From positions 24,785,361 through 24,849,360 of the forward strand of contig NC_067120.1 in assembly GCF_021347895.1 (NCBI RefSeq): a DNA stretch of 64,000 nucleotides, given 5' to 3'. The notes below the pieces were generated by a model. That model was not told the origin of the DNA. It worked only from the letters and a program-made list of their open reading frames with translations, and made no database searches. Position numbers and translations under genes: made by a program. This DNA is from Acanthochromis polyacanthus (lineage: Eukaryota; Chordata; Actinopteri; Pomacentridae). Numbering within the stretch: position 1 is the first letter of the stretch; every line of letters starts with the position of its first letter. This document shows positions 23,901 to 35,508 of this stretch, in pieces.

Positions 23901-24911
23901 ATAACCTCTTCCACTGCTGCAACAGTCGCTGACTTAGTAAGGAGAGTGTTTGACGCTCCAGTCCTCCAGGCAATACATGCGTCTCCACATACCTTTTAAC
24001 AGCCTGTATATCCGAGTCAGCAGCTTGTGCCTTCTCCCACTCACTCCTGGTCTGCTCTTCTCCATCTCCTTCAGGTTCGAGCTCAATCGTTGCTGCCACT
24101 GGGATCATGTCCATGTCTGCTAGGCTGGGGTCACCTGTGGTTGAAGGGTCAACTGGATATCTGGACAAAACATCAGCATTCACATTGCTCTTGCCAGAAC
24201 GATACTTAATATCGAAGTCGGAGGCAAGCTGTGCAACCCAACGCTGTCCCACTGCACCCAGTCGAGCTGTCTGTAGGTGGGCAAGAGGGTTATTATCGGT
24301 GTACACAGTAAACTTTGCCCCGGTCAGGTACCCCTTAAATTTCTCTGCGACTGCCCACTTAAGGGCCAACAGTTCCAATTTAAATGAGCTGTAGTTGGCA
24401 TCATTACGCTCGGTTGGATGTAAACTCCGGCTTGCGTAAGCTATGACACGCTCTCGCCCTCCCTGGACCTGGGCCAAAACAGCTCCCAACCCTTGGTTAC
24501 TCGCATCTGTATACACAACAAATGGAAGAGAATAATCAGCATAAGCCAATATGGGTGCTTGAGTTAAAGCAGTTTTGAGTTCAGTGAAAGATGCTTGGCA
24601 TTCAGGGGACCACTGCACCTTCTGGGCTTCAGATTTCCTACTGGCTGGGATCCCAGTAAGCAGCTGGTTCAACGGCCGTGCCACCTTAGCAAACCCAGGC
24701 ACAAATTGTCGGTAGTAGCCTGCTAGTCCCAAAAAAAAGCTCGTATCTGTCTTATAGTGGCAGGGACAGGCCAGTCCAGTACAGCTGAGATCTTATCTGG
24801 ATCCGGTCTCACGCCCGTCGCATCCACGATGTGGCCCAGAAACTTCACCTCAGTCTGTAGCAACTTACACTTGTCCAGCCTCAGCCCATATTGCCCCAGC
24901 TTCTCCAACAC
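23818..24911 (-). pseudogene. RT connection and RNase H part of Ty3/gypsy pol
   Basis: 24911-24723 carries K-F-L-G-H-I-V and the thumb/connection region; the frame changes near 24730. 24732-23818 carries GLAGYYRQFVPGFAK and then RNase H with VYTDASNQGLGAVLAQ, the S-F-K-L-E-L-L-A-L-K-W helix and the TDNNPLAHL motif, so the D-E-D residues are all visible. It continues into the spacer before integrase. Confidence 0.9.
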
Positions 24912-25453
24912 CTTATCCAGATGGGAGGTAAATCAGGAGAGTACAAGATGATATCGTCCAAGTACACCAACGCATAGTCGGATAGTGGCCCACTTAAACA
25001 CCGCTGCATCAACCGTTGGAACGTGGCTGGTGCATTACACAGGCCAAAGGGCATCCGTTCAAACTCGTAGAGTCCCAGCGGTGTCGTAAAAGCCGTCTTC
25101 TCTCGGTCCACAGGATCCATCTCCACCTGCCAATAGCCACTCGCCAGGTCGAGCGTCGAAAACCACTCTGCTTGGGTCAAATTGGTCAGGGTCTCCTCGA
25201 TCCTGGGTAGAGGAAAAGCATCTTTATGGGTCACTGCGTTCAGTTTCCTATAATCAACACAAAACCTCCAACTGCCGTCCTTCTTTCTTACCAACACTAT
25301 GGGCGCCGCCCATGGGCTACAACTCTCCCTGATGACACCCGTTTCCAACATACCCGAGAGTAGCGCCTTCATCTCCTTATACATGGTCGGGGGCAAAGGA
25401 CGATACCGCTCTCGGACAAGGGTCACCTCACCGGTGTGTATTTGGTGCTGCAC
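24881..25453 (-). pseudogene. Reverse transcriptase core of Ty3/gypsy pol
   Basis: One open piece of about 190 codons with the fingers and palm: KKDGSWRFCVDYRKLNAVT, STLDLASGYWQ, MPFGLCNAPATFQRLM, then the active site YLDDI near 24960. YLDD in this setting is typical of Ty3/gypsy. The frame is lost after the LYSPD motif near 24930, where a few bases seem to be missing compared with the thumb region that follows. Confidence 0.92.
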
Positions 25454-25889
25454 TGGACTCGTGCACCCAAAATCCTGGTCATGCTATGCAAACACATGCT
25501 TCCATTTCCCCAGGAGCGCATGCAGCTCCTCTTGTTGCTGCTCCGACAAATCTGGTCGATCCACAAGGCTGCTCACCTCCTCCGGGAGTTCCTGCTCCCA
25601 CTGCTGTATTCACCAGGCCCACTTCTACACAATCATCCCTCAGCGAAAGGTTCAGGCCCTGCGGTCCATGTACATCCACCTCCTCGACATAATACAGCTG
25701 GCCCAGCGTCTGGTATCAGCCTATGGTCAGACAATACGGATGAGGGTTACAAATTCTTATCGGGATCCTACCGTCTCTCACTGTCGTCAACGTGCGCGCC
25801 ACTCCAAAGCTGCTGTTCTCAGCCAGTCCTTCTACGAGGGCACAATGAGTCTTATCCTTGAGGCCCCTCGGAATCCGGGCCCATACTAG

Positions 25890-26379
25890 CAGCTCACTCT
25901 TGGGGGGGGAACTTTAACTGCACGTCGACTTGCCGATCGCACACAGCCCAGCAGGCCATCTTCCGTCGAGGTTGCTGCAATGCGGCGGCAGGTAGCAAAC
26001 GCATCCCTCCAAACTTGGTGGCTCTGCAGCTCCTGAAACAGGGAACCAGACTTCTCGGGATGTTTAAAAAGCATATTCCAGCACGAGGCCACAACGTTCA
26101 TTCCAATAACCAGTGGGTGTGTACAATGTTCATCTTTTGCAATCACAACTCCCCTTCCAGGTATCATCATCCCCTCAACTTCCAAATCCACCACAGCATA
26201 ACTCCCATAAGGCAGTTCGAGTCCATTGGCTGCATGCAGTTTAAAAAAAAAAACTTAGGCCCTCCAGCACAAGTTATCTGGGAAAAATGTCGCTCAAAGA
26301 GGCTTTGTTGCATCAGGGTGACTTGAGATCCCGTATCTAACAGCCCCACCAGCTCAACTCCTTCAATTTTAACAGTCAT
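25890..26379 (-). pseudogene. Protease region of Ty3/gypsy pol (frameshifted)
   Basis: The frame from 26379 contains GLLDTGSQVTLM, the aspartic protease active-site motif D-T-G. A run of A residues near 26243-26253 marks a frame change, after which 26194-25886 continues with the region between protease and reverse transcriptase. No reading across it is offered. Confidence 0.8.
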
Positions 26380-26471
26380 TGTCGGGCAGTTTCCAATAAA
26401 TGCATCAGTGGCCCTATCTCTCTCCCAAACACGCTCAACCCCTGCCCCCCGGACCTCAGCAGCAGGGATAG

Positions 26472-27356
26472 TTAGTTTAAAGTCGGCGGTGGAGGCATCG
26501 CTTGTCTACAGAACCTAGCGATGTGGCCTGCCTGCCTGCACCGGCGGCAGATGGGCCTACCTTGTTCGTCCCAGCGATTTATAACATCCAGCTGCCGCTG
26601 TCGTTCTCTCCTCGGTGGCACCGGAGGTGGCCTTTCCCTGCTGGTAGGCTGGAGGAGTGGTTTCATCTCTCTCAACAAATCTTGCGTCAATCCAGACACC
26701 TGCGCTCTCACATCATCCATTATTTCCTGCTTCAAAGTCTCCTTCCAATTAGCATCCTGAGTTAAAGCAGACACACAGGGTTTATTCACAGACGCACAGG
26801 TTACCTCTGGCTTGGAATTCCCGCACTCCGAGTCGAGCAGGAGTGCCTCCTGACGAATGGTGGCAAAGGTTTCATCTGGGTTATGACGAGCATATACTTT
26901 AAGCGCTTGGGCCAAAGTTCCATCCTGTAACCCCAACAACAGTTGATCCCTCAGGGCGGCATCAGAGGGGGCGCTATCAGGATCGTGCCGCTGCAGCCTG
27001 CAATGTAGCTCTCTCAACCTTAATATATAAGAAGGCACGGTTTCATCTTGTTTCTGTACACAGCTAAAAAATTGAGATCTCAGCACCGGCGCCGGGGTCC
27101 TATCCCCATATAGCGTGTCCAAATACAAAAAGATTTTACGAGTGTGGTCCCTCTCATCACAATCTAAAACACTAAGCTGGCGTTTAGCTTCCCCGGCTAA
27201 TGCTTCCAAGACAATCTCAACCTTCCTAGCTTCGACTAGTTCCTGTGTGCCCAGTAAACCCTGAATTTGCTCTTTCCACTCACTGTATTTCACCTCATCA
27301 CTGGGCCCTTTAAACCTTGGCAACCAAGGGGCCCCAGGATACACCGGCATCATCAT
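26472..27356 (-). CDS. Gag of the Ty3/gypsy element (intact 294-residue frame)
   Basis: The only uninterrupted frame of the element. It lies just inside the 5' LTR and reads toward pol. Residues about 20-180 form a capsid-like helical region (W-K-E-Q-I-Q-G-L-L ... FLYLDTLYGDR ... RLRELHCRLQRHDP). Near the end is a single CCHC zinc knuckle, CRRCRQAGHIARFC (C-x2-C-x4-H-x4-C), preceded by a proline/arginine-rich linker. This is the usual gag layout: self-assembly plus binding of genomic RNA. The frame closes shortly after the knuckle, before the protease frame. Confidence 0.88.
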   Translation of the reverse strand: MMMPVYPGAPWLPRFKGPSDEVKYSEWKEQIQGLLGTQELVEARKVEIVLEALAGEAKRQLSVLDCDERDHTRKIFLYLDTLYGDRTPAPVLRSQFFSCVQKQDETVPSYILRLRELHCRLQRHDPDSAPSDAALRDQLLLGLQDGTLAQALKVYARHNPDETFATIRQEALLLDSECGNSKPEVTCASVNKPCVSALTQDANWKETLKQEIMDDVRAQVSGLTQDLLREMKPLLQPTSRERPPPVPPRRERQRQLDVINRWDEQGRPICRRCRQAGHIARFCRQAMPPPPTLN

Positions 27357-27421
27357 TCTGGCCTCTCTGTTCAGTCACTGCAGGTGCTGTGAAAACCCGA
27401 TCCTGCTGACCGCCAAAAATC

Positions 27422-29367
27422 TGTCACCCGCCGAGTGGGTTTCTTTTGGATTTAACAGGGAAAATGACCAGATTATTAATATTGTTAAGGTTTTGCACTA
27501 GGTTCTTAACGATCGGGTGGAGCACCTTGTCAGCAACAGTAATATACAAAGGGCGAGAAAACCAGATGCCGGTGGCAAACAATCATTTAATTACAAGATG
27601 AATTTCTTCTCATACAGTACAGGTTAAACTCCTACGTTACACTCCTCGGGCCTGCAGCCAGCAGGGGAAACAATCCAACGTCACCTCAGTCCTTCATTAA
27701 AATCCGCTTAAAAGGTAAAATCCCTCATTAAAATCCACCGTCTGAATCGTCTCGGGGGCCGTGGGACGCGGGGCACTCAATTCGGCCGTCACGGGATCCG
27801 TCCAACTTCCTCCTAAGCCTGGCTCGTGTCCAGGGGGAAAACAACCTAGAAGACACAGATCCACTGCCAGTGCGGAAGTCTCTTTCTCTCAAAGCCACAA
27901 CCACGATAACGTGCACACACCAAAACGCTACTACAGAGTCCCCAAAGGATACTCACCCGCCAGGCAGAGTTTAATTGCCCTGCCGCTGCGAGTATGTCAT
28001 GTCGTAGCACTATGGCTTTCTCTCTCTGCGTCACTGTCTGCCTCTGTCCTCCGCGTCGTCCCTCTCCGCTGGGCCACCCTCTGCAGTGTTTATCCCAGAA
28101 CGCTCTCCTTGTTGTCCTCCATTGACTCCTAAATAGTTCTCTCCATAGATATATACAAACACTAGATGGCTCATGAGCGCTGTCAGCCTATGGGGAGCAA
28201 CGTCGCCACATGGCGGCCATCTTGGGACAGGGCTGCTCGATCACTCATAACATTAAAGTCAATGGAGCATGGATTTTAAAATCACTGTAGATTGCTCAAT
28301 TTTCAACCGATTTTACAACAGCTTGGTTTGTTATAAACGTCAGAGATGTACTTGTTTTACTGCTTACATAAGAATAATTAAAACCATTGAATTCATATAA
28401 TAATGAACACAGATATCAGCTTTTTTCAGCATAAATGGATGTAAATGTAATTTTAATATTTAGCATTGCACTTTTTTATTACTATCAGCTTTCTAATGCA
28501 CAGATAAAAACAAAGCTCAACCAAAATCAATGCACAACAAAAAGAGATGATGTCTTTTCTTTTCATGAACCTGGTGCCTACATTACCCACAATGCATTTC
28601 GACTGCAGGCTAACTAATCCAGGCATAGATGTATACAAACAATAAGTCTAAGGTCTCAATCAAAGTCTCTTAACAAGCAAATAAATACAACCACAACCAC
28701 AAAGAATGTAATTTCGCCTAAAGATTAGGTTCTCAAAAAACGTTGGTCTCAGGAAAACCTAATAATTGAAAATCAGATTGTGAGTAACACCATCTTCAAT
28801 GTGAGTAGCCAGGCAGAAAAGACACACAACTATGCCGCATTTTTCAAAACGAAAAACTGCGATTTCGGAATTGAGCCTGAATCATAGCCACGTTAATAAG
28901 GTTTGTAATAAACTAAACCGTTTGTAAATCAATCAAGAATTGAGCGAGTTATGAGTGTTAAAGTGAGGAAATCATCCACCTTACCATTGACTACAGTACA
29001 GTGCGCCAGAGCAGTCCCCTGTCCTAAGATGGCCGCCAAGTGACGACGCCGCCGACTCCGTCTCGAGACATCTAGCGTTTGTATATATCTATGGTTCTCT
29101 CCACCAGCCGCCGGCACCTCCAGCCCCGCTACCATTGGCTCCTGTGGAAGGAAGGGAGAACCCAAACAGGTGCAGCCTATTGCCTCATCAGAGGCGTTTA
29201 CGGGTAGTGGGAAACTCAAACTCAATAGAAAATTCTGATAATAATAATAAAGAAAACATGCAATATAATCAAAACACCAACAATATAAATCCCAAAACAT
29301 GCAATGAATACAGAAAAGAAAAATATCAAAACAGACAATAAACTCAGTCCCCACTACCCCCGTAACA
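27422..29367 (-). repeat. 5' LTR of the Ty3/gypsy element, split by a 950-bp insertion
   Basis: LTR sequence occupies 27422-28143 and 29094-29367; the part between is a DNA element with an 8-bp duplication. It begins TGTCACCCGCCGAG and ends CCGTAACA. Being the 5' LTR of a - strand element, it would hold the promoter. Confidence 0.92.
28144..29093. mobile_element. 950-bp non-autonomous DNA element in the LTR (8-bp TSD)
   Basis: Ends CATAGATATATACAAAC and GTTTGTATATATCTATG; flanked by identical GTTCTCTC at 28136-28143 and 29094-29101. Inverted similarity continues to about 95 bp in from each end, including GGCGGCCATCTT on the left and AAGATGGCCGCC on the right. The 8-bp duplication fits hAT or P superfamilies. 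A third copy of the terminal motif, CATAGATGTATACAAAC, occurs in direct orientation near 28624, so two related elements may be fused. No transposase. Confidence 0.85.
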
Positions 29368-29956
29368 TGCCGCATTTGTTTATTAGTTGTGGATGATCAG
29401 AAATCACGGCAACATAGAATGTGGCCATTTAACATAGATGTACCCACAAACAAAATGACCTTGCGCTGAGCACAGGTGTGTTATACATGAGTACGTTATG
29501 TATGGATACTGAATTGGGTGACCTAAATATGTTGCAGGCGGCAGGAACTGATGGGACTAGGAAAGACCCCCACAATTTAATGAATTGTTCCTTGTATCAT
29601 TTCCGACGAACAACTCCCAATAAGTCTGCAGCTGTCAATTTGTAGTAGGATTGCAATTATGTGATCGTCAGCAGGCAGCTGACATAGCATTCACTTGTAG
29701 TCATAGTTACAGTGATGCCGTGCCACTATCTCACAATGATACAGAAATCTTTAGCAAATCTGTGGATCCAGACTATAATCCACATTACTACCAAAATCTA
29801 ATGACTTGGTCCTTGTGTCATTTCTAAACTTCCCTGAAAATTTCATCCAAATCCGTTTGTCCGTTTTTGACTAATGTTGTGAACAGACAGACAGATAAAC
29901 AGATGGACAAATGTGCACTGATCACATAACTCCACTACATTCCTTGGCATTGATCT
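29368..29956 (+). mobile_element. 'TCCACCAAGG' DNA element, right part
   Basis: Continues the element begun at 21520, starting with the second TGCCG and then CATTTGTTTATTAGTTG. It contains TTTGTAGTAGGATTGCAAT, CAGCAGGCAGCTGACATAG and GACAGACAGATAAACAGATGG before a weak right end near CATTCCTTGGCAT. Confidence 0.82.
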
Positions 29957-32760
29957 TACAAAATGAAAATGACAACTGTTTACAAAAAAAAATTTAATTC
30001 ACTTTGTGGCAGTAGCTTAATTTGACTTAACATTTACTGACCACTAATATCATAGCCAGCAGATTAGTGTACAATATTATTCAGCAAAAACACAAATCAG
30101 TACAGGTAGGTTTTTACTGTACCTCAAAAACAATGCAAAAGGTATAAGGGCAGTGCATACTGTAGGGTATTATTAGTGTCAAAAATCCAAATATTTATTT
30201 CACAGTCTCCAAAAGTTGTATTGGAGTAATTCAGCTATACATGTTTGACCCGAAACCCAATTCTAAAGGACAATAATGGTATGGATAGTCCCACACTGAA
30301 AGTTTACAGGGTCACACAGCAAATGTTTGAACAATTTTTTGAAATCAGACTGCATCATGCACATAAATAGAAACTTCATAGATCCTCTTTTTAATTGCAG
30401 ACATGCGCTACAAGATTTGAAAACAATTGCACATTACACACTAAGATTATTGTGCCAAATGGAGCAGTCAGATTGCAGTGCTCTACCCCACGTAATCTCA
30501 TGGGGAAGCAGATGTAAATAGCATGGAGATTCAGGAGCAACAACTTGTAATGCTAAAAATACTTTGCAGTGAGAGAATACAAGAGCAGAAAACTGAAGCA
30601 GTCTGGATGACAAAGCTGTTGGGGAGGTGCACCCACCATGGTTTGTTTACTCTTCAGGAAGAACTGGAGGTGATTTTTTTAACTGTCAGATTTTATATCC
30701 GTGGCTTGTATTAGCCTCAAGGCTTGAATATTTAGTATTGCGTGGCAACAGTGTCTCCTGTGCTAGCAGTATAATCATAACCTGCCCGATAAATATCAAA
30801 CATGCCTACCATTAAATACATGGCTTTTGTTAGATTTTGTTAGAACCGTCAAGACATAAAAAAGAAAAGCAAGATAGGTCAAATAATCAATCCACAGCCA
30901 TGAAATCACAAGAAAAAAACTGACATAGTAGACACCCAATGTTTGTATAAAGAACAGAAAATCACATATTCAAAATAATTTTTTCTTCCTCGTCGTTTTC
31001 AGCTGAAAACAAAATTATTTTAGTCTCTTCTTAACTGTAAATATAACTCTTAGTTTAACTTGATCAAAAGGTCCAAATTTAGCTTATAGCTGTTTCTTGT
31101 AAGGTGATCATTAAGAGGGATCGAGCATTGCAATTGCAAAAAGCTAACATTAGCATGGATTAGCAACTCTGTTACTGTGATTAGAGTAGGGTTAGCAAAC
31201 AGCAAATAAAACGTAATAAAAATGGTACAATTGATGTGTAAGGTGAGCCAATCAATCCTGTGCTAGTGTACTGCCTGTTACTGATGAATATGTAGCAGAA
31301 AATTAAAGAAGGTTTACTTTTCCAAGATTTTGAAGCCCAAATGTCCTGCAATTCTTGAATGACTCTGAACCTAATGAAAGCATCAGTAAGCATTCTCGCG
31401 TTTTGACTGTAATTCTGCAGGTGTAAAGGATGAAAGAAATTCTGTTGACTGTGAGTGAATCCTGGTGGCAGAAGCAGTGCAGGCAGTCATGTGGGATTGA
31501 ATATTAAATAATTTTAACCAAAAAGGGCAGAGACCCCGCCACCCCTCTGTTTGCAAACAGTGTTTGACATCGCAACCCTCTCCAATTAAAGGCTGCCGTG
31601 ATGCTCACACTTGTGAGCTTGTGATAGTAACATTTAGCCTTCTTCTTTACATCTGCAGGTAGCATGAGCTCCTTCGGAAACATGGCGCGCTGAGGATATT
31701 TCTCCTTCTGCCCTTCTAAACCTTGTTCATGTTATCTTTCGTCTGTGTGACAGCTCATCTCAGTTGCAGGGCCCCAGGGTGTAGGAGAGAAGGCAGGTGG
31801 GGGGCACTCCAGATGGTCTCTTCATTAAAAGCTTCTGTACCACAGGGCTCTCCTTCCTGCTATAACCCAGCCGAGCCTATCAGCGCTCGCAATTAGACTG
31901 AGTTAATAGTGCATAGCAAATAAGAATTGTTTATACTAGTTTATTACAAGCCTTAATAGTTTTTACTGCGCCCCATCACAAGGAAATTAGATTGCCTTTG
32001 CTAGCTTCCGAGGTCGAAAAGCTTTCAGGATAGAAGTAGTTTTCAGGGTCATTTGGTGAGCTGTTGGCGGTGCCATTGGTCCATTATGGAGCACAGTGAG
32101 ACTGAAGGCTCATGCAGTTGAAGAAGGTGGGAGTACAGTGCTAAGAATAACTGATGGTGCATGACTGCATGCTTGATGACTGCAGGAGTCACTGAATGAT
32201 ACTTGGGTGTGTATGAATTGTAAAACCCTAACGTGGTCAAGACTGATTTTCAAGTGTGTTTCAACAGAATTATAGGGAAGAAAATGTACTTTCAAACACA
32301 CTCAAAATCAGCCCTGTCTATGATGTTGGTAGGTTCGGGCTGTCTACCATATGTTGAAATTAGGTATGTAATTTAGTGACATTAACCGTGAATGTTGGGT
32401 GATGTATGGTTTGACTCACAGTCTGAATTTCAATTTGTCCTACAGGCATTGAAGTCGGGGCTCTGTCAAGCCAATCAAGTTTTTCCCCACCAAACTGGAA
32501 AAATCATTTCTTGGCTTTGTCCATGGGGCCTTTAAAATAAACAGGAAAATTGACAAATACAAATAGTTACAAACGAGAGAGAGTTGGAAGATTACTGTCG
32601 TCAAAAATACTGAATTACTGAATGCTTTAGTAATACAATTTGTCTTGATTAAGACTAAGGTGCCCAAACCACAGAAAAATGCAAATGTGTGTTCAGATAC
32701 TGTTGGCAGTATAGTATCCATTGCTTCAACTCTCCTTCATCTCTATCTGTCTCTCCTCAG

Positions 32761-32874
32761 TGAAGATGGCAGAGCTTCTTGCCATAAAGAGTGAGCTGAC
32801 AGTGATCAAGGTTCAGATTGATGGCCTGTTGGACTGCGTAGACAAGATGGACAGACAGCGGAAGGACTGTTCAG
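32761..32874 (+). CDS. RALY-family gene, coiled-coil exon
   Basis: A 114-nt exon after a textbook acceptor (TCTATCTGTCTCTCCTCAG) and before TCAG|GTAGAG. Entry and exit are in phase 1. It encodes LKMAELLAIKSELTVIKVQI followed by DGLLDCVDKMDRQRKDCS. RALY, RALYL and hnRNP C all have L-K-x-x-E/D-L-x-x-I-K-x-E-L-T-x-I-K-x-x-I/V-D-x-L-L at this place, the leucine-zipper-like coiled coil used for oligomerisation. The hydrophobic heptad positions are kept. A Cys (DCVDK) is unusual compared with the L-x-x-L-E-K-I pattern I know. This exon is the strongest evidence for the gene. Confidence 0.92.
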
Positions 32875-34257
32875 GTAGAGACAGCAAACAGCTGGACAGC
32901 TTCCTGTCCCTTAATACTGTTTATTGTCTGTATGTTCACTTATTACTGGTATGGGGTTTCTGTCAACCCTGCTAAAACCACCTGTCCTACTTTAGGCCCA
33001 TTACCATGCCCTAGTTTCAGAGTTTGACTGATCTGAGGTTCAATTGCCCAAAGATAATACGATCATTTTAAGTGTTTCTCAATACTGAGAATATTAAGAA
33101 ATAAGAATGTATTTCAGACATTAGAAATGATATTTTAGGAATAAATATTGTAGAAAAAAAGACATAAACATGTTTGCATGTGTTTGTTGTTAGCTACAGA
33201 ACAGTTATAGTTGCTGGTACAGTCTCATAATACTGTACTATGATTGTAAGACTGATTGACTTTACAGTAAAAAAAAAAAACAGGAAAAGAAATTGCCTCA
33301 TCTTCCACATGGCTTATCTGCAGATATTGGCTTTTCACCTGGGACCTAGAAGCTGTACCATTACTCTTTATCTGCATTATTAGATACAATTCATATTGTC
33401 TGCAGTTTGAAATGCATCATTTGACACACATCACAAATCTGATTCATCTTACAGACAGAATTAGTCAAGGTATAGTAGCTGGGAAGTGGCAATTTGAGGA
33501 GCAAATGTAATACAATTGCGGACTTTCTGGAGAACCAGATGTAGGCATCCATTGAAGCAAGTTTGAAACCGAGAGTCTCAGTTTATGGCCCACACCGTGG
33601 GGATGCCTTTCACATGTCTGCTGGAAACACACCCTGCTACCTCAAGTCATACCAAATGCTCGCTTAATGCAAACAAAAGGCAAATGACACATGGCTAACT
33701 TTACTTTAAGTACAAACAGAACAGTAATTGCACTTGCAAACCTTACTGCTTACTAAACTGTCCCTGGTAATAAATCACTGCTCATAAATCAAAAGTTCCA
33801 AAAGACCAACTAAGTCTGAATTAAGGAGTCGGAGAGCAATAAATTATTGAAGCAATAATTTCCAAAATCGCCACCATCACATTTATAGCCACAAATTTTC
33901 TGACTAGGGCCAGAATGACTCATGTTTAGTATTTCCAATAATTTCTAGCCAATTTGGTCAAGGGATTTTTCAATGCATCAAACATTTCATTTCAGCTGGT
34001 AAAATCAATGGTCACCAACTAAAACATTACTTTTGATTTTCAGGTCAAAAGATCACTTAGACGTCTAGGTTGTGAGTGGGCTAAATTTCTTTAAAAATGT
34101 ACATGCTTGGATTATTTTAACAGCACTGCCAATTAAAGTCTACTGGCCCATTTTTTTCCCACTTTTTTACAGAGCTAGTTGTAGCCCATGAGGTAGTCCT
34201 TTAGACCTGCATCTTTTAGTCTAATCAATTCATTGAATTTTAGTAAGTAGTGTATTT

Positions 34258-34507
34258 AAACTACTGTTCAAAAGTTTGGGGTCACCCGGACAATTTCATG
34301 TTTTCCATGAAAAATCACATTTTTAGTCATGTGCTAACATAATTGAACAAGGGTTTTCTAATCATCAATTAGCTTTTCAGCACCATTAGCTAACACAATG
34401 TACCATGAGAACACAGGATTGATGGTTGCTGGAAATGGGCCTCTGTACCTCTATCCTCTATGTGGATATTCCATTTAAAATAAGCCGTTTCCAGCTAGAA
34501 TAGTCAT
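34258..34507 (+). mobile_element. Tc1-like MITE, copy 5 (3'-truncated at a microsatellite)
   Basis: Starts AACTACTGTTCAAAAGTTTG and carries the TTGCTGGAAATGGGCCTCT landmark; the right part is replaced by (ATCT)n/(TA)n repeats from about 34508. Confidence 0.82.
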
Positions 34508-34532
34508 ATCTATCTATCTGTCTATCTGTCTG

Positions 34533-34566
<34 letters not shown>
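34508..34566. repeat. Compound microsatellite (ATCT)n (GTCT)n (TA)n
   Basis: ATCTATCTATCTGTCTATCT, GTCTGTCTGT and then about 14 TA units in succession. Confidence 0.95.
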
Positions 34567-34572
<6 letters not shown>

Positions 34573-35508
34573 CATACATGACTCTTGTCCATTTCATTGG
34601 AAGTGTTTGACACTGACAGGCATCCCAGCTTTATTAAATAACAATGTCAGCCACGCACGTCAATCTGATACAGCTTTAAGCTTGCAGAGAACAAATGAAG
34701 TCTAAACTCAGCTTTATTACTGTGATCTGTGGGGGGACTGGCAGTGTGGCATTTAGTGATGCAAAGAGACTCGTGGTGTTTACCATCAGATGTGTGCTAC
34801 TATCATACTGCATCTGTGAGTAATGGTTCAGTGGCAGAACTGCCACCAGTGGAGTGTGAATTATGACAGTGAGGTAAACAGCGATAAACACCGGCTTCAT
34901 AACCTTTCATAAGCTCCCTTTCAGCGATCAGGAGTTATCTTGCCGTCACTCAGCTCTCCGTCTGCGTGTATGTAGGTTTTATTTTTCGTTCTTGCAGGAA
35001 GAAAATTTCCTCCTGTGGATAAATAGATTAGGAAATTATCCAAGGTGACATGTACTCTTCAGTTTTTTAGGTTATTTCAAATGTTTTCTGGCATAAAAAT
35101 AAGAAAACTTTTCTTTCCCTCTGTGGCAAGGTGTTACAGTGTCTACAGCTATATATAAACAAGTGCTGGCCGATGACCCCAACATTCTCACATAATACAT
35201 ATCTAAAACCCTTTGCACCAAAATCAAAATACATGTCGTCTTTTAGGTTGCATGCAGACTCAGTTTCATTGGCAAAAGCAGATGGAGGTCTGCACTGATT
35301 TTAATCATTATTTTAACAGCACTGAAAGACCTTTGATTTTGACCAAGTTTAGTCACATCTCGACACTGTCCGGCTTTGAAGAAAGCTGCTGCAGGATAAA
35401 CAAAGGTCGAATGAACTACATGGAATTAAATCAGGTTACTGGTATATTCACCAACAACCAGCAGCACAGATAAAAGACAAGGGGAATCTCTATGACTGTG
35501 TTGTTTTA

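Larger units (their letters stand above)
21604..29367 (-). mobile_element. Ty3/gypsy LTR retrotransposon, degenerate, - orientation
   Basis: A full-length but broken element. LTRs begin TGTCAC and end GTAACA, and the 5-bp duplication TGCCG flanks the whole (21599-21603 and 29368-29372). On the - strand the order is 5' LTR, gag, protease, reverse transcriptase, RNase H, integrase, 3' LTR, which is Ty3/gypsy order. A polypurine tract (AGTGTGGGGGAA) lies directly before the 3' LTR at 22578-22589. The coding region is cut by several frameshifts, so it should be inactive. The two LTRs remain very similar by eye, so the insertion is not ancient. Confidence 0.95.
21042..32760 (+). other. Intron of 11.7 kb
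   Basis: Phase 1 intron. It contains one DNA element of the 'TCCACCAAGG' family split by a Ty3/gypsy retrotransposon (21604-29367). Between 29960 and 32760 I see only AT-rich unique sequence and no exon. Confidence 0.75.
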
